From assembly GCF_009647605.1 (NCBI RefSeq), contig NZ_WJIF01000008.1:115043-179042 (forward strand): a stretch of DNA of 64,000 nucleotides. The letters are read 5' to 3'. The DNA comes from Agromyces agglutinans (lineage in GTDB: Bacteria; Actinomycetota; Actinomycetes; Actinomycetales; Microbacteriaceae). This document shows positions 25,946-34,417 of the stretch, in pieces. The translations under genes were made by a program, and so were the position numbers. Position 1 is the first letter of the stretch. Each line of letters starts with the position of its first letter. Under the pieces are notes generated by a model. The model searched no databases. It was not told the origin of the DNA and saw only the letters and a list, made by a program, of their open reading frames with translations.

Positions 25946-26977
25946 CTACGCGGTGATCGACTGGCCCGCGGACCCGAGCTGGCGGGTCGACTCGCCGACG
26001 CGGACGGCCATCGCCGACTCGGCGACCTTGCCCCAGGCGCGCGGGTCGTACTGCTTCTTGTTGCCGACCGAGCCGTCGATCTTCAGGACGCCGTCGTAGT
26101 TCGAGAGCATGTAGCCGGCGACCGCACGCGTGTAGGCGTACTGCGTGTCGGTGTCGATGTTCATCTTGACGACGCCGTTGGCGACCGCCTCGGCGATCTC
26201 GGCGTCGGTCGAGCCCGAGCCGCCGTGGAAGACGAGGTCGAGCGGCTTCTCGCCCGTGCCGTACTTCGCCGCGAGGCCGTCCTGGATCTCCTTCAGCAGC
26301 GCCGGGCGCAGCTTCACGTTGCCGGGCGCGTACACGCCGTGCACGTTGCCGAAGGTGAGCGCGGCCATGTAGCGGCCCTGCTCGCCGAGGCCGAGCGCCT
26401 CGACGGTCGCGATCGCGTCATCGAGGGTCGTGTAGAGGGCGTCGTTCGAGCCCTCGTGCTGCACACCGTCCTCCTCGCCGCCGACGACGCCGATCTCGAC
26501 CTCGAGGATCGCGTTGATCGCCTTCATGCGCGGCAGGATCTCCTTCGCGATCTCGAGGTTCTCGTCGAGGGGCACGGCCGAGCCGTCCCACATGTGCGAC
26601 TGGAAGATCGGGTTGCGCCCGGCCTTGACCTCGGCCTCGGAGGCCTCGATGAGCGGGAACACGAAGTCGGCGAGGGCCGGCTTCGGGCAGTGGTCGGTGT
26701 GCAGGGCCACCGTGATCGGGTACGACTTCGCGACCTCGTGCGCGAAGCGCGCGAACGCGAGGGCGCCCGTGGCGCGCGCCTTGACCGTGTGGCCGGCGAA
26801 GTAGTCGGCGCCGCCCGTGGTCACCTGGATGATGCCGTCGGAGCCCGCCTCGGTCAGGCCCTGGAGCACCGCGTTGAGCGTCTGCGACGACGAGACGTTG
26901 AACGCGGGGAACGCGAAGCCCTTCGACTTGGCGGTGTCGAGCATCTCGGCGTACTGCTCGGGGGTGGCGATGGGCAT
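25946..26977 (-). CDS. fbaA: Class II fructose-bisphosphate aldolase
   Basis: 343 residues. It splits fructose 1,6-bisphosphate to dihydroxyacetone phosphate and glyceraldehyde 3-phosphate with a zinc ion. Zinc and active-site motifs are present: VALHTDHCPKPALADF (the HTDHC metal site), EIGVVGGEEDGV, TFGNVHGVY and LVFHGGSGSTDAEI. The ATG at 26977 has AAGGAG seven bases upstream. Divergent from it lie two GlpX-type fructose bisphosphatases, so the enzymes for both directions of this step cluster here. Confidence 0.96.
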   Translation of the reverse strand: MPIATPEQYAEMLDTAKSKGFAFPAFNVSSSQTLNAVLQGLTEAGSDGIIQVTTGGADYFAGHTVKARATGALAFARFAHEVAKSYPITVALHTDHCPKPALADFVFPLIEASEAEVKAGRNPIFQSHMWDGSAVPLDENLEIAKEILPRMKAINAILEVEIGVVGGEEDGVQHEGSNDALYTTLDDAIATVEALGLGEQGRYMAALTFGNVHGVYAPGNVKLRPALLKEIQDGLAAKYGTGEKPLDLVFHGGSGSTDAEIAEAVANGVVKMNIDTDTQYAYTRAVAGYMLSNYDGVLKIDGSVGNKKQYDPRAWGKVAESAMAVRVGESTRQLGSAGQSITA

Positions 26978-27101
26978 GGACGCTCCTTCGAAGAAGACGA
27001 GGTGGGTTCGGGCACGAGTCTAGCCAGTTCCGAGCAGGCCTCGAATCGGACGGCGGCCGCCGCGGCGCGGTGCGAGACCCCCGGCACGGCAGGATGAGGG
27101 G

Positions 27102-28103
27102 GTGGACGAGCGACTGGCCGAGGGGTTCCTGCTCGCGTGCGCGGAGGCCGCCGCCGCCGCGGCTCCGCACGTCGGGCGCGGCGACGGACACGCGGTCGAC
27201 GAGGCCGCGGTGCGTGCACTGCGGTCGGCGCTCGACCGGTTGCCGGTCGACGCCGAGGTCGTCGTCGGCGAGGGCGAGAAGGACGACGCACCCATGCTCG
27301 CGCCGGGCGAGCGGCTGGGCCGCCGCGGCGCAGACGCCCCGGCCCTCGACCTCGCGATCGACCCGGTCGACGGCACTCGGCTCGCCGCCGCCGGGCGCCC
27401 GGGTTCCCTCGTCGTCGTCTCGGTCGCGCCTCGCGGCGCGCTCGCGCGACTCGGCGCCGCCCACTACCTCGAGAAGCTCGCGACCTGGTTGCCGGCGGAG
27501 CGGCAGACGGATGCCTCGGGCTCAGGCCCTCCGGCGATCATCGAGCGGCTGCCGTGGCTGGTCGGCCGCATCGCCGCGGAGCGGCGGGTCGCGGCGGGCG
27601 AGGTCGTGGTCGCCGTGCAGGACCGCCCCCGGAACACCCCCTACGTCGAGGCCGCCCGCGCGGCCGGGGCGCGCGTCGAGCTGTTCGAGCACGGCGACGT
27701 CGAGCGGACGTTCCGGGCCGCCCGGCGCGGCCACGGCATCGACGTCGTCGCGGGCATCGGCGGGGCGCCCGAGGGGGTGCTCACCGCGGTGGCCGTGCGC
27801 GCGCTCGGCGGGGATCTGCGCGCGCGCCCCGCCCCGCAGTCGGACGCCGAGGCGGCCCGGGTCGCAGCCGCGGGCTTCGGCGTCGACGCAGCGCACGTGC
27901 TCGGCCTCCACGCGCTGTGCGCCGCGAACGCCGCGGAGGTCGCGACGTTCTGCGCGGCCGTCACGGCGTGCGACGTCAGTGTGCCGCTCCCGGCGCCCGG
28001 GCCGGTCGATGCCCCGGCCCCGGGGGGAGGCATCCGCATCGCCGTGTGGTCGACCCTCGCGCCTCTTGCCCCCGCCCGGCTCCGCTTGCTCGACGCCGAG
28101 TGA
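27102..28103 (+). CDS. Divergent GlpX-type (class II) fructose-1,6-bisphosphatase paralogue
   Basis: 333 residues from a GTG start. It is plainly homologous to the GlpX encoded just downstream: metal-site blocks VVVGEGEKDDAPMLAPGERL and AIDPVDGTRLAAAG match VVIGEGEKDAAPMLFNGERV and AVDPIDGTSLTAAG of the neighbour, and VVAGIGGAPEGVLTA matches CVGIGGSPEGITTA. The middle and C-terminal thirds have diverged strongly and are Ala/Arg-rich. The metal-binding acidic residues are kept, so it may still be a sugar-phosphate phosphatase with another substrate. Its stop codon lies inside a direct repeat that belongs to the palindromic element following it. Confidence 0.8.
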   Translation: MDERLAEGFLLACAEAAAAAAPHVGRGDGHAVDEAAVRALRSALDRLPVDAEVVVGEGEKDDAPMLAPGERLGRRGADAPALDLAIDPVDGTRLAAAGRPGSLVVVSVAPRGALARLGAAHYLEKLATWLPAERQTDASGSGPPAIIERLPWLVGRIAAERRVAAGEVVVAVQDRPRNTPYVEAARAAGARVELFEHGDVERTFRAARRGHGIDVVAGIGGAPEGVLTAVAVRALGGDLRARPAPQSDAEAARVAAAGFGVDAAHVLGLHALCAANAAEVATFCAAVTACDVSVPLPAPGPVDAPAPGGGIRIAVWSTLAPLAPARLRLLDAE

Positions 28104-28168
28104 TGACGATCTGCGCCGAGTGATGACGATCAGAACCCGCTCGCACGACGAATCGTCATCACTCGGCG
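28094..28168. repeat. Palindromic element with two tandem 5' arms and one 3' arm
   Basis: CGCCGAGTGATGACGAT occurs at 28094-28110 and again at 28114-28130. Its exact 17-base reverse complement lies at 28152-28168. Either 5' copy can pair with the 3' arm, giving two alternative hairpins. The first copy includes the stop codon of the GlpX paralogue. It may act as terminator, but the duplicated arm is unusual. Confidence 0.65.
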
Positions 28169-28324
28169 GTGAGATGGCTGCCGGCGGGGCATCCGTCTTG
28201 CCGGTGGGTTAAGAACGCACGATCTTGCAGTGGACAGGTTCGCCGGTTTCCCGGATCGCGAACCCGTCGTGGCTAGGCTCGAAGCAGCGGGACGATCCCC
28301 GCTGCCAGGCCCCGGAAGGACCCG

Positions 28325-29323
28325 ATGGTGAGTACCGACGACAGCCTCTACCTCCACCCCGACCGCAACATCGCCCTCGAACTCGTGCGCGCGACCGAGG
28401 CGGCCTCCATCCGCGCGTACCCGTGGATCGGCCGCGGCGACAAGCTCGGCGCCGACGGCGCCGCGGTCGACGCGATGCGCGCCTTCCTCGGCACGGTGAA
28501 CTTCGACGGCGTGGTCGTCATCGGCGAGGGCGAGAAGGACGCCGCGCCCATGCTCTTCAACGGCGAGCGCGTCGGCAGCGGCAAGGGCCCGGCCTGCGAC
28601 ATCGCCGTCGACCCGATCGACGGCACCTCGCTGACCGCGGCGGGCCGGCAGAACGCCCTCTCGGTCATCGCGGTCGCCGACCGCGGCACCATGCTCGACG
28701 CGTCGAGCGTCTTCTACATGGACAAGATCGTGACGGATGCCACGGGCAAGGGCGTCGTCGACATCCGCAAGCCCATCGGCGAGAACCTGCGTGCCCTCGC
28801 CGCCGCGAAGGGCAAGCACATCGGCGAGCTGCGGGTCGCCGTGCTCAACCGGCCGCGCCACGAGCAGCTCATCGCCGACATCCGCGAGGCCGGTGCCGGC
28901 ACCCGGCTGATCAGCGACGGCGACGTGGCCGGAGGCATCAACGCGGCGAGGTACGAGTCGCGCATCGACATGTGCGTCGGCATCGGCGGCAGCCCCGAGG
29001 GCATCACCACGGCATGCGCGATCAAGGCGCTCGGCGGGTTCATGCAGGGCCGGCTCGCGCCGGGCGACGACGCCGAGCGCGAGCGCGGCGAGGCGGCAGG
29101 CCTCGACTGCGACCGCGTCTACGAGCTCGACGACCTCGTGCGCGGCGACAACACGTTCTTCGTGGCGACGGGCGTCACCGACGGCGAGCTCGTCGACGGC
29201 GTGCGCAAGAAGGGCCCGATCATCCGCACCGAGTCGATCGTCCTGCGCGGGCGCTCGGGCACGATCCGACGCATCGTGGCCGACCACCTCGTCGAGAAGT
29301 GGCTGGACGAGTCCGACCGCTGA
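28325..29323 (+). CDS. glpX: Class II fructose-1,6-bisphosphatase GlpX
   Basis: 332 residues. Gluconeogenic enzyme converting fructose 1,6-bisphosphate to fructose 6-phosphate. Lithium-sensitive phosphatase-fold metal motifs VVIGEGEKDAAPMLFNGE and AVDPIDGTSLTAAG, the NRPRHEQLIADIR block and a conserved C-terminus with ETIVL-like TESIVLRGRSGTIR are complete. GGAAGGA precedes the ATG. The 5' leader has TAGGCT as possible -10 (28272-28277) and an 8-bp hairpin (28284-28291 with 28298-28305). This is the canonical actinobacterial enzyme, while the gene before it is a diverged copy. Confidence 0.95.
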   Translation: MVSTDDSLYLHPDRNIALELVRATEAASIRAYPWIGRGDKLGADGAAVDAMRAFLGTVNFDGVVVIGEGEKDAAPMLFNGERVGSGKGPACDIAVDPIDGTSLTAAGRQNALSVIAVADRGTMLDASSVFYMDKIVTDATGKGVVDIRKPIGENLRALAAAKGKHIGELRVAVLNRPRHEQLIADIREAGAGTRLISDGDVAGGINAARYESRIDMCVGIGGSPEGITTACAIKALGGFMQGRLAPGDDAERERGEAAGLDCDRVYELDDLVRGDNTFFVATGVTDGELVDGVRKKGPIIRTESIVLRGRSGTIRRIVADHLVEKWLDESDR

Positions 29324-29368
29324 CCGTTCCTCTGCGGCGATGTCGGTCGCGTCGACCATGATTGAGGG

Positions 29369-30730
29369 ATGACCCGCGCCGAGCGACTGCCGCGCGCCCT
29401 CCGACCGTTCGCGTTCGGGCAATACCGCCTGCTCGTCGCCGCGCTCGCCGCGTCGCTGCTCTCGGCCGGCGCCTGGCTGGTCGCCGCGGTCTGGCAGGTC
29501 GTCGAGCTGGGCGGCTCGCCGATCGACCTCTCCCTCGTGGCCACGGGCTCGGCGCTCGGCCTGGTCGCCGCGGTGCTCGTGGGCGGGGTCGCCGCCGACC
29601 GCATCCCGCAGCGTCGCATCCTCTTCGTCGTCGAGATCGTGAGGGGACTCACGTTCGCCGTCGCGGCGCTGCTCGCGGGCAGCGGCGTCATCGAGGTGTG
29701 GCACATCGCGGTGCTCTCGTTCGTGCTCGGCATCGCCGACGGGTTCTTCTACCCGGCCTACTCGGCCTGGCTGCCGTCGTTGCTGCCGGCCGACCAACTG
29801 CTCGCCGCCAACGGCGTCGAGGGAGTGCTGCGCCCCGCGGTGATGCAGGCCGCCGGCCCCGCGCTCGCGAGCGCGTTGATCGCGATCCAGGCCCCGTGGC
29901 TCGCGTTCGCCGTGGTCGCGGTGCTCCAGGCAGCGGCGGCGGTCGTGCTCGCGCTGATGCGCACGACCGCGGTGCGCCGCGAGTTCGAGGCGACCGACCT
30001 CCACCCGTTCCGGCAGGTGCTCGTCGACTTCAGGGACGGCTTCGCGTACCTGCTGCGCACGCGATGGCTGTTCGCGACCCTCGTGTTCTCGATCGTGCTC
30101 GTGTTCCTCATCATGGGACCCATCGAGGTGCTGCTGCCGTTCGCCGTGAAGGACCAGACGGGCGGCGGGGCCGGCGCGTTCGCGCTCGTGCTCGCGGCGT
30201 TCGGCGTCGGCGGAGCGGTCGGCTCGCTCGGTGTCGCCTCGCTGCCGTTGCCGCGCCGCTACCTGACGCTGATGATCCTCGCGTGGGGCGTCGGGTGCGT
30301 TCCACTCGCGATCATCGGGTTCACCTCGTGGCTCTGGGTGATGGTCGTCGCCGTGTTCATCGTCGGCGTGCTGTTCGACGGCGCCCAGGTCGTCTGGGGC
30401 ACGCTGCTGCAGCGGCGTGTGCCGCCCGCCATGCTCGGGCGGGTGTCGAGCCTCGACTTCTTCGTGTCGCTGGCGCTGATGCCGATCTCGATGGCGGTCG
30501 CAGGTCCGGTCGGCGAGGCGATCGGGCTGGCACCGGCGTTCCTCATCGCGGGACTCGTACCGCCGTTCCTCGCGCTCGCCACGCTCGCGTTCGCCCGGCT
30601 GGGCCAAGACGAACTGGCGCACCCGCTCGAGCCGACTGCGGCGGATCCGACGACCGTGACCGGTGCCGAGGCCGTCGCGGGATTCGAGTTCCCGGCCGAT
30701 GAGCGACGTGCGGAGTCCACGGAGCCCTGA
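29369..30730 (+). CDS. MFS transporter, MFS_3/EntS-like
   Basis: 453 residues with about 12 membrane helices. The order LRPFAFGQYRLLVAALAASLLS at the N-terminus, VGGVAADRIPQRRILFVVEI after TM2, and GFFYPAYSAWLPSLLPADQL resemble the MFS_3 group (enterobactin exporter EntS and relatives). The C-terminal 45 residues are a soluble tail. The preceding CATGATTGAGGG gives a weak promoter or ribosome site only. No siderophore genes lie nearby, so the substrate is open; export of a small molecule is the best guess. Confidence 0.85.
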   Translation: MTRAERLPRALRPFAFGQYRLLVAALAASLLSAGAWLVAAVWQVVELGGSPIDLSLVATGSALGLVAAVLVGGVAADRIPQRRILFVVEIVRGLTFAVAALLAGSGVIEVWHIAVLSFVLGIADGFFYPAYSAWLPSLLPADQLLAANGVEGVLRPAVMQAAGPALASALIAIQAPWLAFAVVAVLQAAAAVVLALMRTTAVRREFEATDLHPFRQVLVDFRDGFAYLLRTRWLFATLVFSIVLVFLIMGPIEVLLPFAVKDQTGGGAGAFALVLAAFGVGGAVGSLGVASLPLPRRYLTLMILAWGVGCVPLAIIGFTSWLWVMVVAVFIVGVLFDGAQVVWGTLLQRRVPPAMLGRVSSLDFFVSLALMPISMAVAGPVGEAIGLAPAFLIAGLVPPFLALATLAFARLGQDELAHPLEPTAADPTTVTGAEAVAGFEFPADERRAESTEP

Positions 30731-30853
30731 CCGCAGCCGCCGAAGCGGCGCGGTGGCGAGCCGCCGGGGCGGTGCGGTCGCGAGCCGCCGGGGTGGCGGA
30801 TGCCGGCGGCTCGTGGAAGGCTGACGCCACCGAGCGAGATGGGGGTATCCGCA

Positions 30854-31243
30854 ATGGTCCGGATCCGCGACGCGTTCCCGGGGTTCAGCGTTCGAGACAT
30901 CGACGAGGCGCGCAGCTTCTACGGCGAGATCCTCGGCCTCGAGGTGAGCGATGAGATGGGCGGACTGCGAATCGTGCTGCCGTCGGGGCAGGGCGTGTTC
31001 GCCTACCCGAAGGACGACCACGAGCCGGCGTCCTTCACCATCCTGAACTTCGCGGTACCCGACCTCGGGCAGGCGGTCGACGACCTCAACGCCGCCGGGG
31101 TGGTGACGAAGATCTACACGGAGCCCCACTCGTTCGGGACCGATGAACGAGGCATCAACTGGGGGTCGCGCACCGGGCAGGGGCCGGACATCTGCTGGTT
31201 CACGGACCCTTCGGGCAACGTGCTGAGCCTCATCGGCGACTGA
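30854..31243 (+). CDS. VOC superfamily (glyoxalase/bleomycin-resistance-like) protein
   Basis: 129 residues. One VOC fold made of two beta-alpha-beta-beta-beta halves: FSVRDIDEARSFYGEILGLEV in the first and FAVPDLGQAVDDLNAAGV in the second, ending DICWFTDPSGNVLSLIGD. The E/H metal positions are partly kept, so enzyme or binding protein are both possible. The ATG at 30854 follows GGGGG by a few bases; an ATG 18 codons upstream falls in non-conserved sequence. Between the MFS gene and this one lie two imperfect copies of a cgagccgccgggg-type repeat. Its end overlaps the convergent WYL regulator by 14 bases. Confidence 0.85.
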   Translation: MVRIRDAFPGFSVRDIDEARSFYGEILGLEVSDEMGGLRIVLPSGQGVFAYPKDDHEPASFTILNFAVPDLGQAVDDLNAAGVVTKIYTEPHSFGTDERGINWGSRTGQGPDICWFTDPSGNVLSLIGD

Positions 31244-32240
31244 GCCGGCTCGGGTCGTCTCCGGGCAGTCGCTCCGGCGGTCGCTCCTCCGGGGCGCCGG
31301 CTCCAGCGGCGCTGATGCGTGCGGCGAAGGCGGCGGCCGAATCCCTGAAGTCCTCGGGCCCGAGGATCGTGAAGGGGGCGTCGAAGCGGAGGATCCACGA
31401 CATCAGGCCCGCCCATGACCACGACCCGACCCGAATGCGGCAGGTGGTCTCGGACACCGGTGCCATCTCGCCATCGCCGAGCCATGGCGCAATGCGTTCG
31501 GGAGGAAGGCCGAGCAGGAACTCGCCGGAGCACGGCCACCGGTCCGCGTCGTCCGAGCCCTTGAATCGAGCAGCCAGGAACGTGCGGGCATCGCCCGTGG
31601 GGATCGGCCGCGGAGTGAACGGCGCGCCTCCGGGGATTCTCGGGGACATCCGGTCCAGCCGATGGATTCGCCAGTCGTGCTGGTCGAGATCCCAGGCGAC
31701 GAGATACCAGCGGCCGCTCCGCGCGACGATCGCGTGAGGTTCGACCAGCCTCGGGAGACGCCCTTCGTCGTCGCCGTAGTCGAAGCGGAGGATCCGTCGC
31801 TCCCGGGTCGCGGTGCTGACCGCCTCGAGGACGCCCGGGTCGACCTGCGTCGGAGCGCCCGCGTCGGCGAAGCGGATGCCGTCGATCCGATGTCGCAGTC
31901 GCGAGGGCATGACCTGTCGCACGGTGGTCAGCGCCCGGGCGGCCGCCTCGTCGAGGTCTATCCCCGTCGACGGCGCGCTCTGCAGGGCCACCGCGATCGC
32001 CACCGCCTGCTCGTCGTCGAAGAGCAGCGGCGGCAGTTCCGATCCGGCGGCGAGCCGGTACCCGCCGTCCGGGCCCTTCACCGCGGTGATCGAGTATCCG
32101 AGGCCGCGCAATCGGTCGATGTCCCGCCGCACCGTGCGCGAGGTCACCTCGAGGCGGTCGGCGAGGAGCTGACCGGGCCAGTCGCGTCGGGACTGCAGGA
32201 GCGAAAGCAGTGCGAGCAGGCGAGACGAGGTGGCGGACAT
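31230..32240 (-). CDS. YafY/DeoR-type transcriptional regulator with WYL domain
   Basis: 336 residues. An N-terminal helix-turn-helix (SSRLLALLSLLQSRRDWPGQLLADRLEV... TVRRDIDRLRGLGY) and a WYL ligand domain with SGRWYLVAWDLDQHDWRIHRLDRM. These regulators sense ligands, often nucleotides or nucleic acid, through the WYL core. It is divergent from a PhnB-like VOC gene with 104 bases between, a very common arrangement in actinobacteria in which the regulator is thought to control the VOC gene. The intergenic GGACCGCAACTGTCC shows partial dyad symmetry and could be its site. Confidence 0.9.
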   Translation of the reverse strand: MSATSSRLLALLSLLQSRRDWPGQLLADRLEVTSRTVRRDIDRLRGLGYSITAVKGPDGGYRLAAGSELPPLLFDDEQAVAIAVALQSAPSTGIDLDEAAARALTTVRQVMPSRLRHRIDGIRFADAGAPTQVDPGVLEAVSTATRERRILRFDYGDDEGRLPRLVEPHAIVARSGRWYLVAWDLDQHDWRIHRLDRMSPRIPGGAPFTPRPIPTGDARTFLAARFKGSDDADRWPCSGEFLLGLPPERIAPWLGDGEMAPVSETTCRIRVGSWSWAGLMSWILRFDAPFTILGPEDFRDSAAAFAARISAAGAGAPEERPPERLPGDDPSRLSRR

Positions 32241-32344
32241 GGATCGAGTATCGCCGAAGTACAGGACCGCAACTGTCCGCTACCCCGTCCAAGCTCGAAC
32301 TACGGCGACACGCCGTGACCGTTGCTGAGACGAAGGACAGGCAG

Positions 32345-32830
32345 ATGAGCATCACCACCACCACGCACCTCAACTTCCGGGGCACCGCCCGGCAGGCCCT
32401 CGAGTTCTACCGATCGGTCTTCGGCGGAGAACTGTCGTCGGCCACGTACGGCGACTTCGGCATGCCGGAGGGCGCCCCGGGCGCCGACAAGATCGTCTTC
32501 GGCCGGGTCGAGTCCCCGAGCGGGTTCCGCATCATGGCCTACGACATCCCGGGCGCGGACGGCACGGACGTCGCGGACGGCGGGGACGTCGTCGCGACCG
32601 CCGGCACGACGCGCCGCGAGAACGGCGCGACCATCACCGACCGCGCGTTCTTCCAGTCCGTGCGCGGCGGGACCCTCGAGGAGGTCGCCGCGGTCTGGGA
32701 CGGCCTCGCCGACGGCGCCGACGTCATCGAGCCCCTGGCCGCATCGGCCTGGAGCCCGGGCTTCGGCATGCTCACCGACCGCTTCGGTGTGACGTGGGTC
32801 ATCGACGTCGAGGCGCCCTCGAACGCATGA
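32345..32830 (+). CDS. PhnB-like VOC family protein
   Basis: 161 residues of the PhnB/YdcW-like VOC group: TTHLNFRGTARQALEFYRSVFGG at the start, GFRIMAYDIPG in the middle and SPGFGMLTDRFGVTWVIDV at the end. The role of this group is not defined. It has only weak metal ligands. The ATG at 32345 follows an AAGGACAGGC-type ribosome site. It is divergent from the YafY/WYL regulator, its probable controller. Confidence 0.88.
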   Translation: MSITTTTHLNFRGTARQALEFYRSVFGGELSSATYGDFGMPEGAPGADKIVFGRVESPSGFRIMAYDIPGADGTDVADGGDVVATAGTTRRENGATITDRAFFQSVRGGTLEEVAAVWDGLADGADVIEPLAASAWSPGFGMLTDRFGVTWVIDVEAPSNA

Positions 32831-32900
32831 ACACCGAGCGCCGGTCGGCCCTCGCGCGATCGAGCGTGGGGCCGACCGGCCGTCGCTCGACGGAGCGGGT

Positions 32901-34319
32901 TCAGACCAGGCGGATCTCGGGGTCGATGTCGGCGATGAGGTGCTCGTCGCCCGCAAGCGGCTCGAGTTCGGGCGTTGCCGTCTCAGGTGCGGTCGCCGTG
33001 AATTCGTAGGCGGCGAGCTCGCGCGGGCTCTCCTCGATGCCTTCGAGCGTGGCGAGCACCTTCGTCTCGTCAAGCGCCTTGAGCTTGCGAGCGGTCGGCA
33101 GCACTCGGGTCTCGAGGGAACCGACGAAGGCGTTGTAGTCCTTGACGCTGCGTTCGATGGTGCGGCCGAGCTTCTCGATCTGGCCGGCGGTCGTCGACAG
33201 GCGCGAGTACAGCTCGCGGCTGAGGTCGAACAGCGTCTTCGCTTCTTTTGTCAGCACGTCTTGCTGCCAGCTGAACGCGACGGTCTTCAGCACCGACCAC
33301 AGGGTGACCGGCGAGGCGAGGGCGACCTTCTTCGAGAACGCGAACTCGAGCAGGGACGGGTCGGCCTCGAGCGCGCTGGAGATGAGCGACTCGCTCGGGA
33401 TGAACGCGATCACCAGTTCAGGTGAGGCGCCGAGGCCCGCCCAGTAGGTCTTCGAGCCCAGCGCGGTCACGTGGTCGCGTACCGCTTTCACGTGGTGCTT
33501 CAGCAGCTGCTCGCGCTGGGCGCCCTCGGGGCCCGTGGCCGTCGCCGGAATCTGGCTCGCCTCGAGGTAGGCGTTGAACGGCACCTTCGCGTCGACGGCG
33601 ATGTGCTTGCCGCCGGGGAGGTGGATGACCATGTCGGGCCGACCGGCGCCGGCGTCGGTCGTGATCGACCGCTGGGTGTCGAAGTCGACCCGCTCGAGGA
33701 GGCCGGCAGCCTCGACCACGCTGCGGAGCTGGGTCTCGCCCCAGACGCCGCGGGTGCTGTTGGAGCGCAACGCACTCGCGAGGGACTCGGCGGTCGACCG
33801 CAGCCGCTCCTCGCTCTCGGCGGCGATCTTCAGCTGCTGGCTGAGCTCCCCGTGCTGCTGGTGCCGCTGCGTCTCGAGCGCGGTGACCTTGTGCTGCATG
33901 TCGGCGAGCGTCTGCTTGACGGGGGCGAGCGCCTGGAGGACCTTGCTGTCGGCGGCTTCGCGCGCTTCGCGCTCACGCTGCTCGGCGTGCTGGCGCTCGA
34001 CGATCTCGCGGTACTGGGCACGCGCCGCCTCGATCTGGTCGCGCAGGCCGTTCGCGGTCGCGGTGAGGCCCGCGAGGTCGGAACGCAGCTGCGCCTGCAC
34101 CTCCTGCTCCTCGGCGCGGATGCGGGCCTGCTCGTTCGCGTGCTGCTGGGCCAGCGCGGAGATCTCGAGCTGGTGTCGCGCTTCGACCAGCGCCGGGTCT
34201 TCGGCGACCGGGGCGTCTGCAACGGTCGCCTCGGCACGGCGCGACGCGAGGAACCACGTGGCGAGGGCGCCGAGCGCGGCGCCGATCACGAGGCCGATGA
34301 CGAGCAGCAGGATCTCCAT
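32901..34319 (-). CDS. rmuC: DNA recombination protein RmuC homologue
   Basis: 472 residues. An N-terminal membrane helix (MEILLLVIGLVIGAALGALA) precedes a long coiled coil (residues about 50-190, many Gln/Glu/Arg) and the RmuC endonuclease-like domain (NSTRGVWGETQLRSVVEAAGL, PDMVIHLPGGKHIAVDAKVPF, FIPSESLISSALEADPSLLE). RmuC limits inversion between short inverted repeats in E. coli. The ATG at 34319 is chosen because the membrane helix begins at once. A short repetitive element follows in the 5' flank. The C-terminal 35 residues are acidic and variable. Confidence 0.92.
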   Translation of the reverse strand: MEILLLVIGLVIGAALGALATWFLASRRAEATVADAPVAEDPALVEARHQLEISALAQQHANEQARIRAEEQEVQAQLRSDLAGLTATANGLRDQIEAARAQYREIVERQHAEQREREAREAADSKVLQALAPVKQTLADMQHKVTALETQRHQQHGELSQQLKIAAESEERLRSTAESLASALRSNSTRGVWGETQLRSVVEAAGLLERVDFDTQRSITTDAGAGRPDMVIHLPGGKHIAVDAKVPFNAYLEASQIPATATGPEGAQREQLLKHHVKAVRDHVTALGSKTYWAGLGASPELVIAFIPSESLISSALEADPSLLEFAFSKKVALASPVTLWSVLKTVAFSWQQDVLTKEAKTLFDLSRELYSRLSTTAGQIEKLGRTIERSVKDYNAFVGSLETRVLPTARKLKALDETKVLATLEGIEESPRELAAYEFTATAPETATPELEPLAGDEHLIADIDPEIRLV

Positions 34320-34364
34320 GTCCGACAGTGTCGCAGCGGCCGCCGACATCGGCGGTGAGGCATC

Positions 34365-34413
34365 CCGGCGGGGTTTCGATACGCTCGCTGCGCGCTCGCT
34401 CTTCGACCGCCGG
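34365..34413. repeat. Intergenic palindromic element of Microbacteriaceae type
   Basis: CCGGCGG (34365-34371) pairs with CCGCCGG (34407-34413), enclosing TTTCGATACGCTCGCTGCGC and a second GCTCGCT copy. From memory, this TTTCGATACGCTCGCT string is scattered between genes in many Microbacteriaceae genomes. It sits between rmuC and the exonuclease gene. Confidence 0.6.
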
Positions 34414-34417
34414 CGGG

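Noticed and set aside
30731..30853. Terminator or operator in the cgagccgccgggg repeats after the MFS gene
   Set aside because: The two copies are direct and imperfect and do not form a convincing hairpin or dyad. They look like GC-rich slippage.
28130..31129. A 999-codon open frame on the minus strand through glpX, MFS and VOC genes
   Set aside because: It is antisense to well-recognised proteins and its product is a low-complexity Arg/Asp/His/Gly sequence, as GC-rich shadow frames give. No domain is seen.
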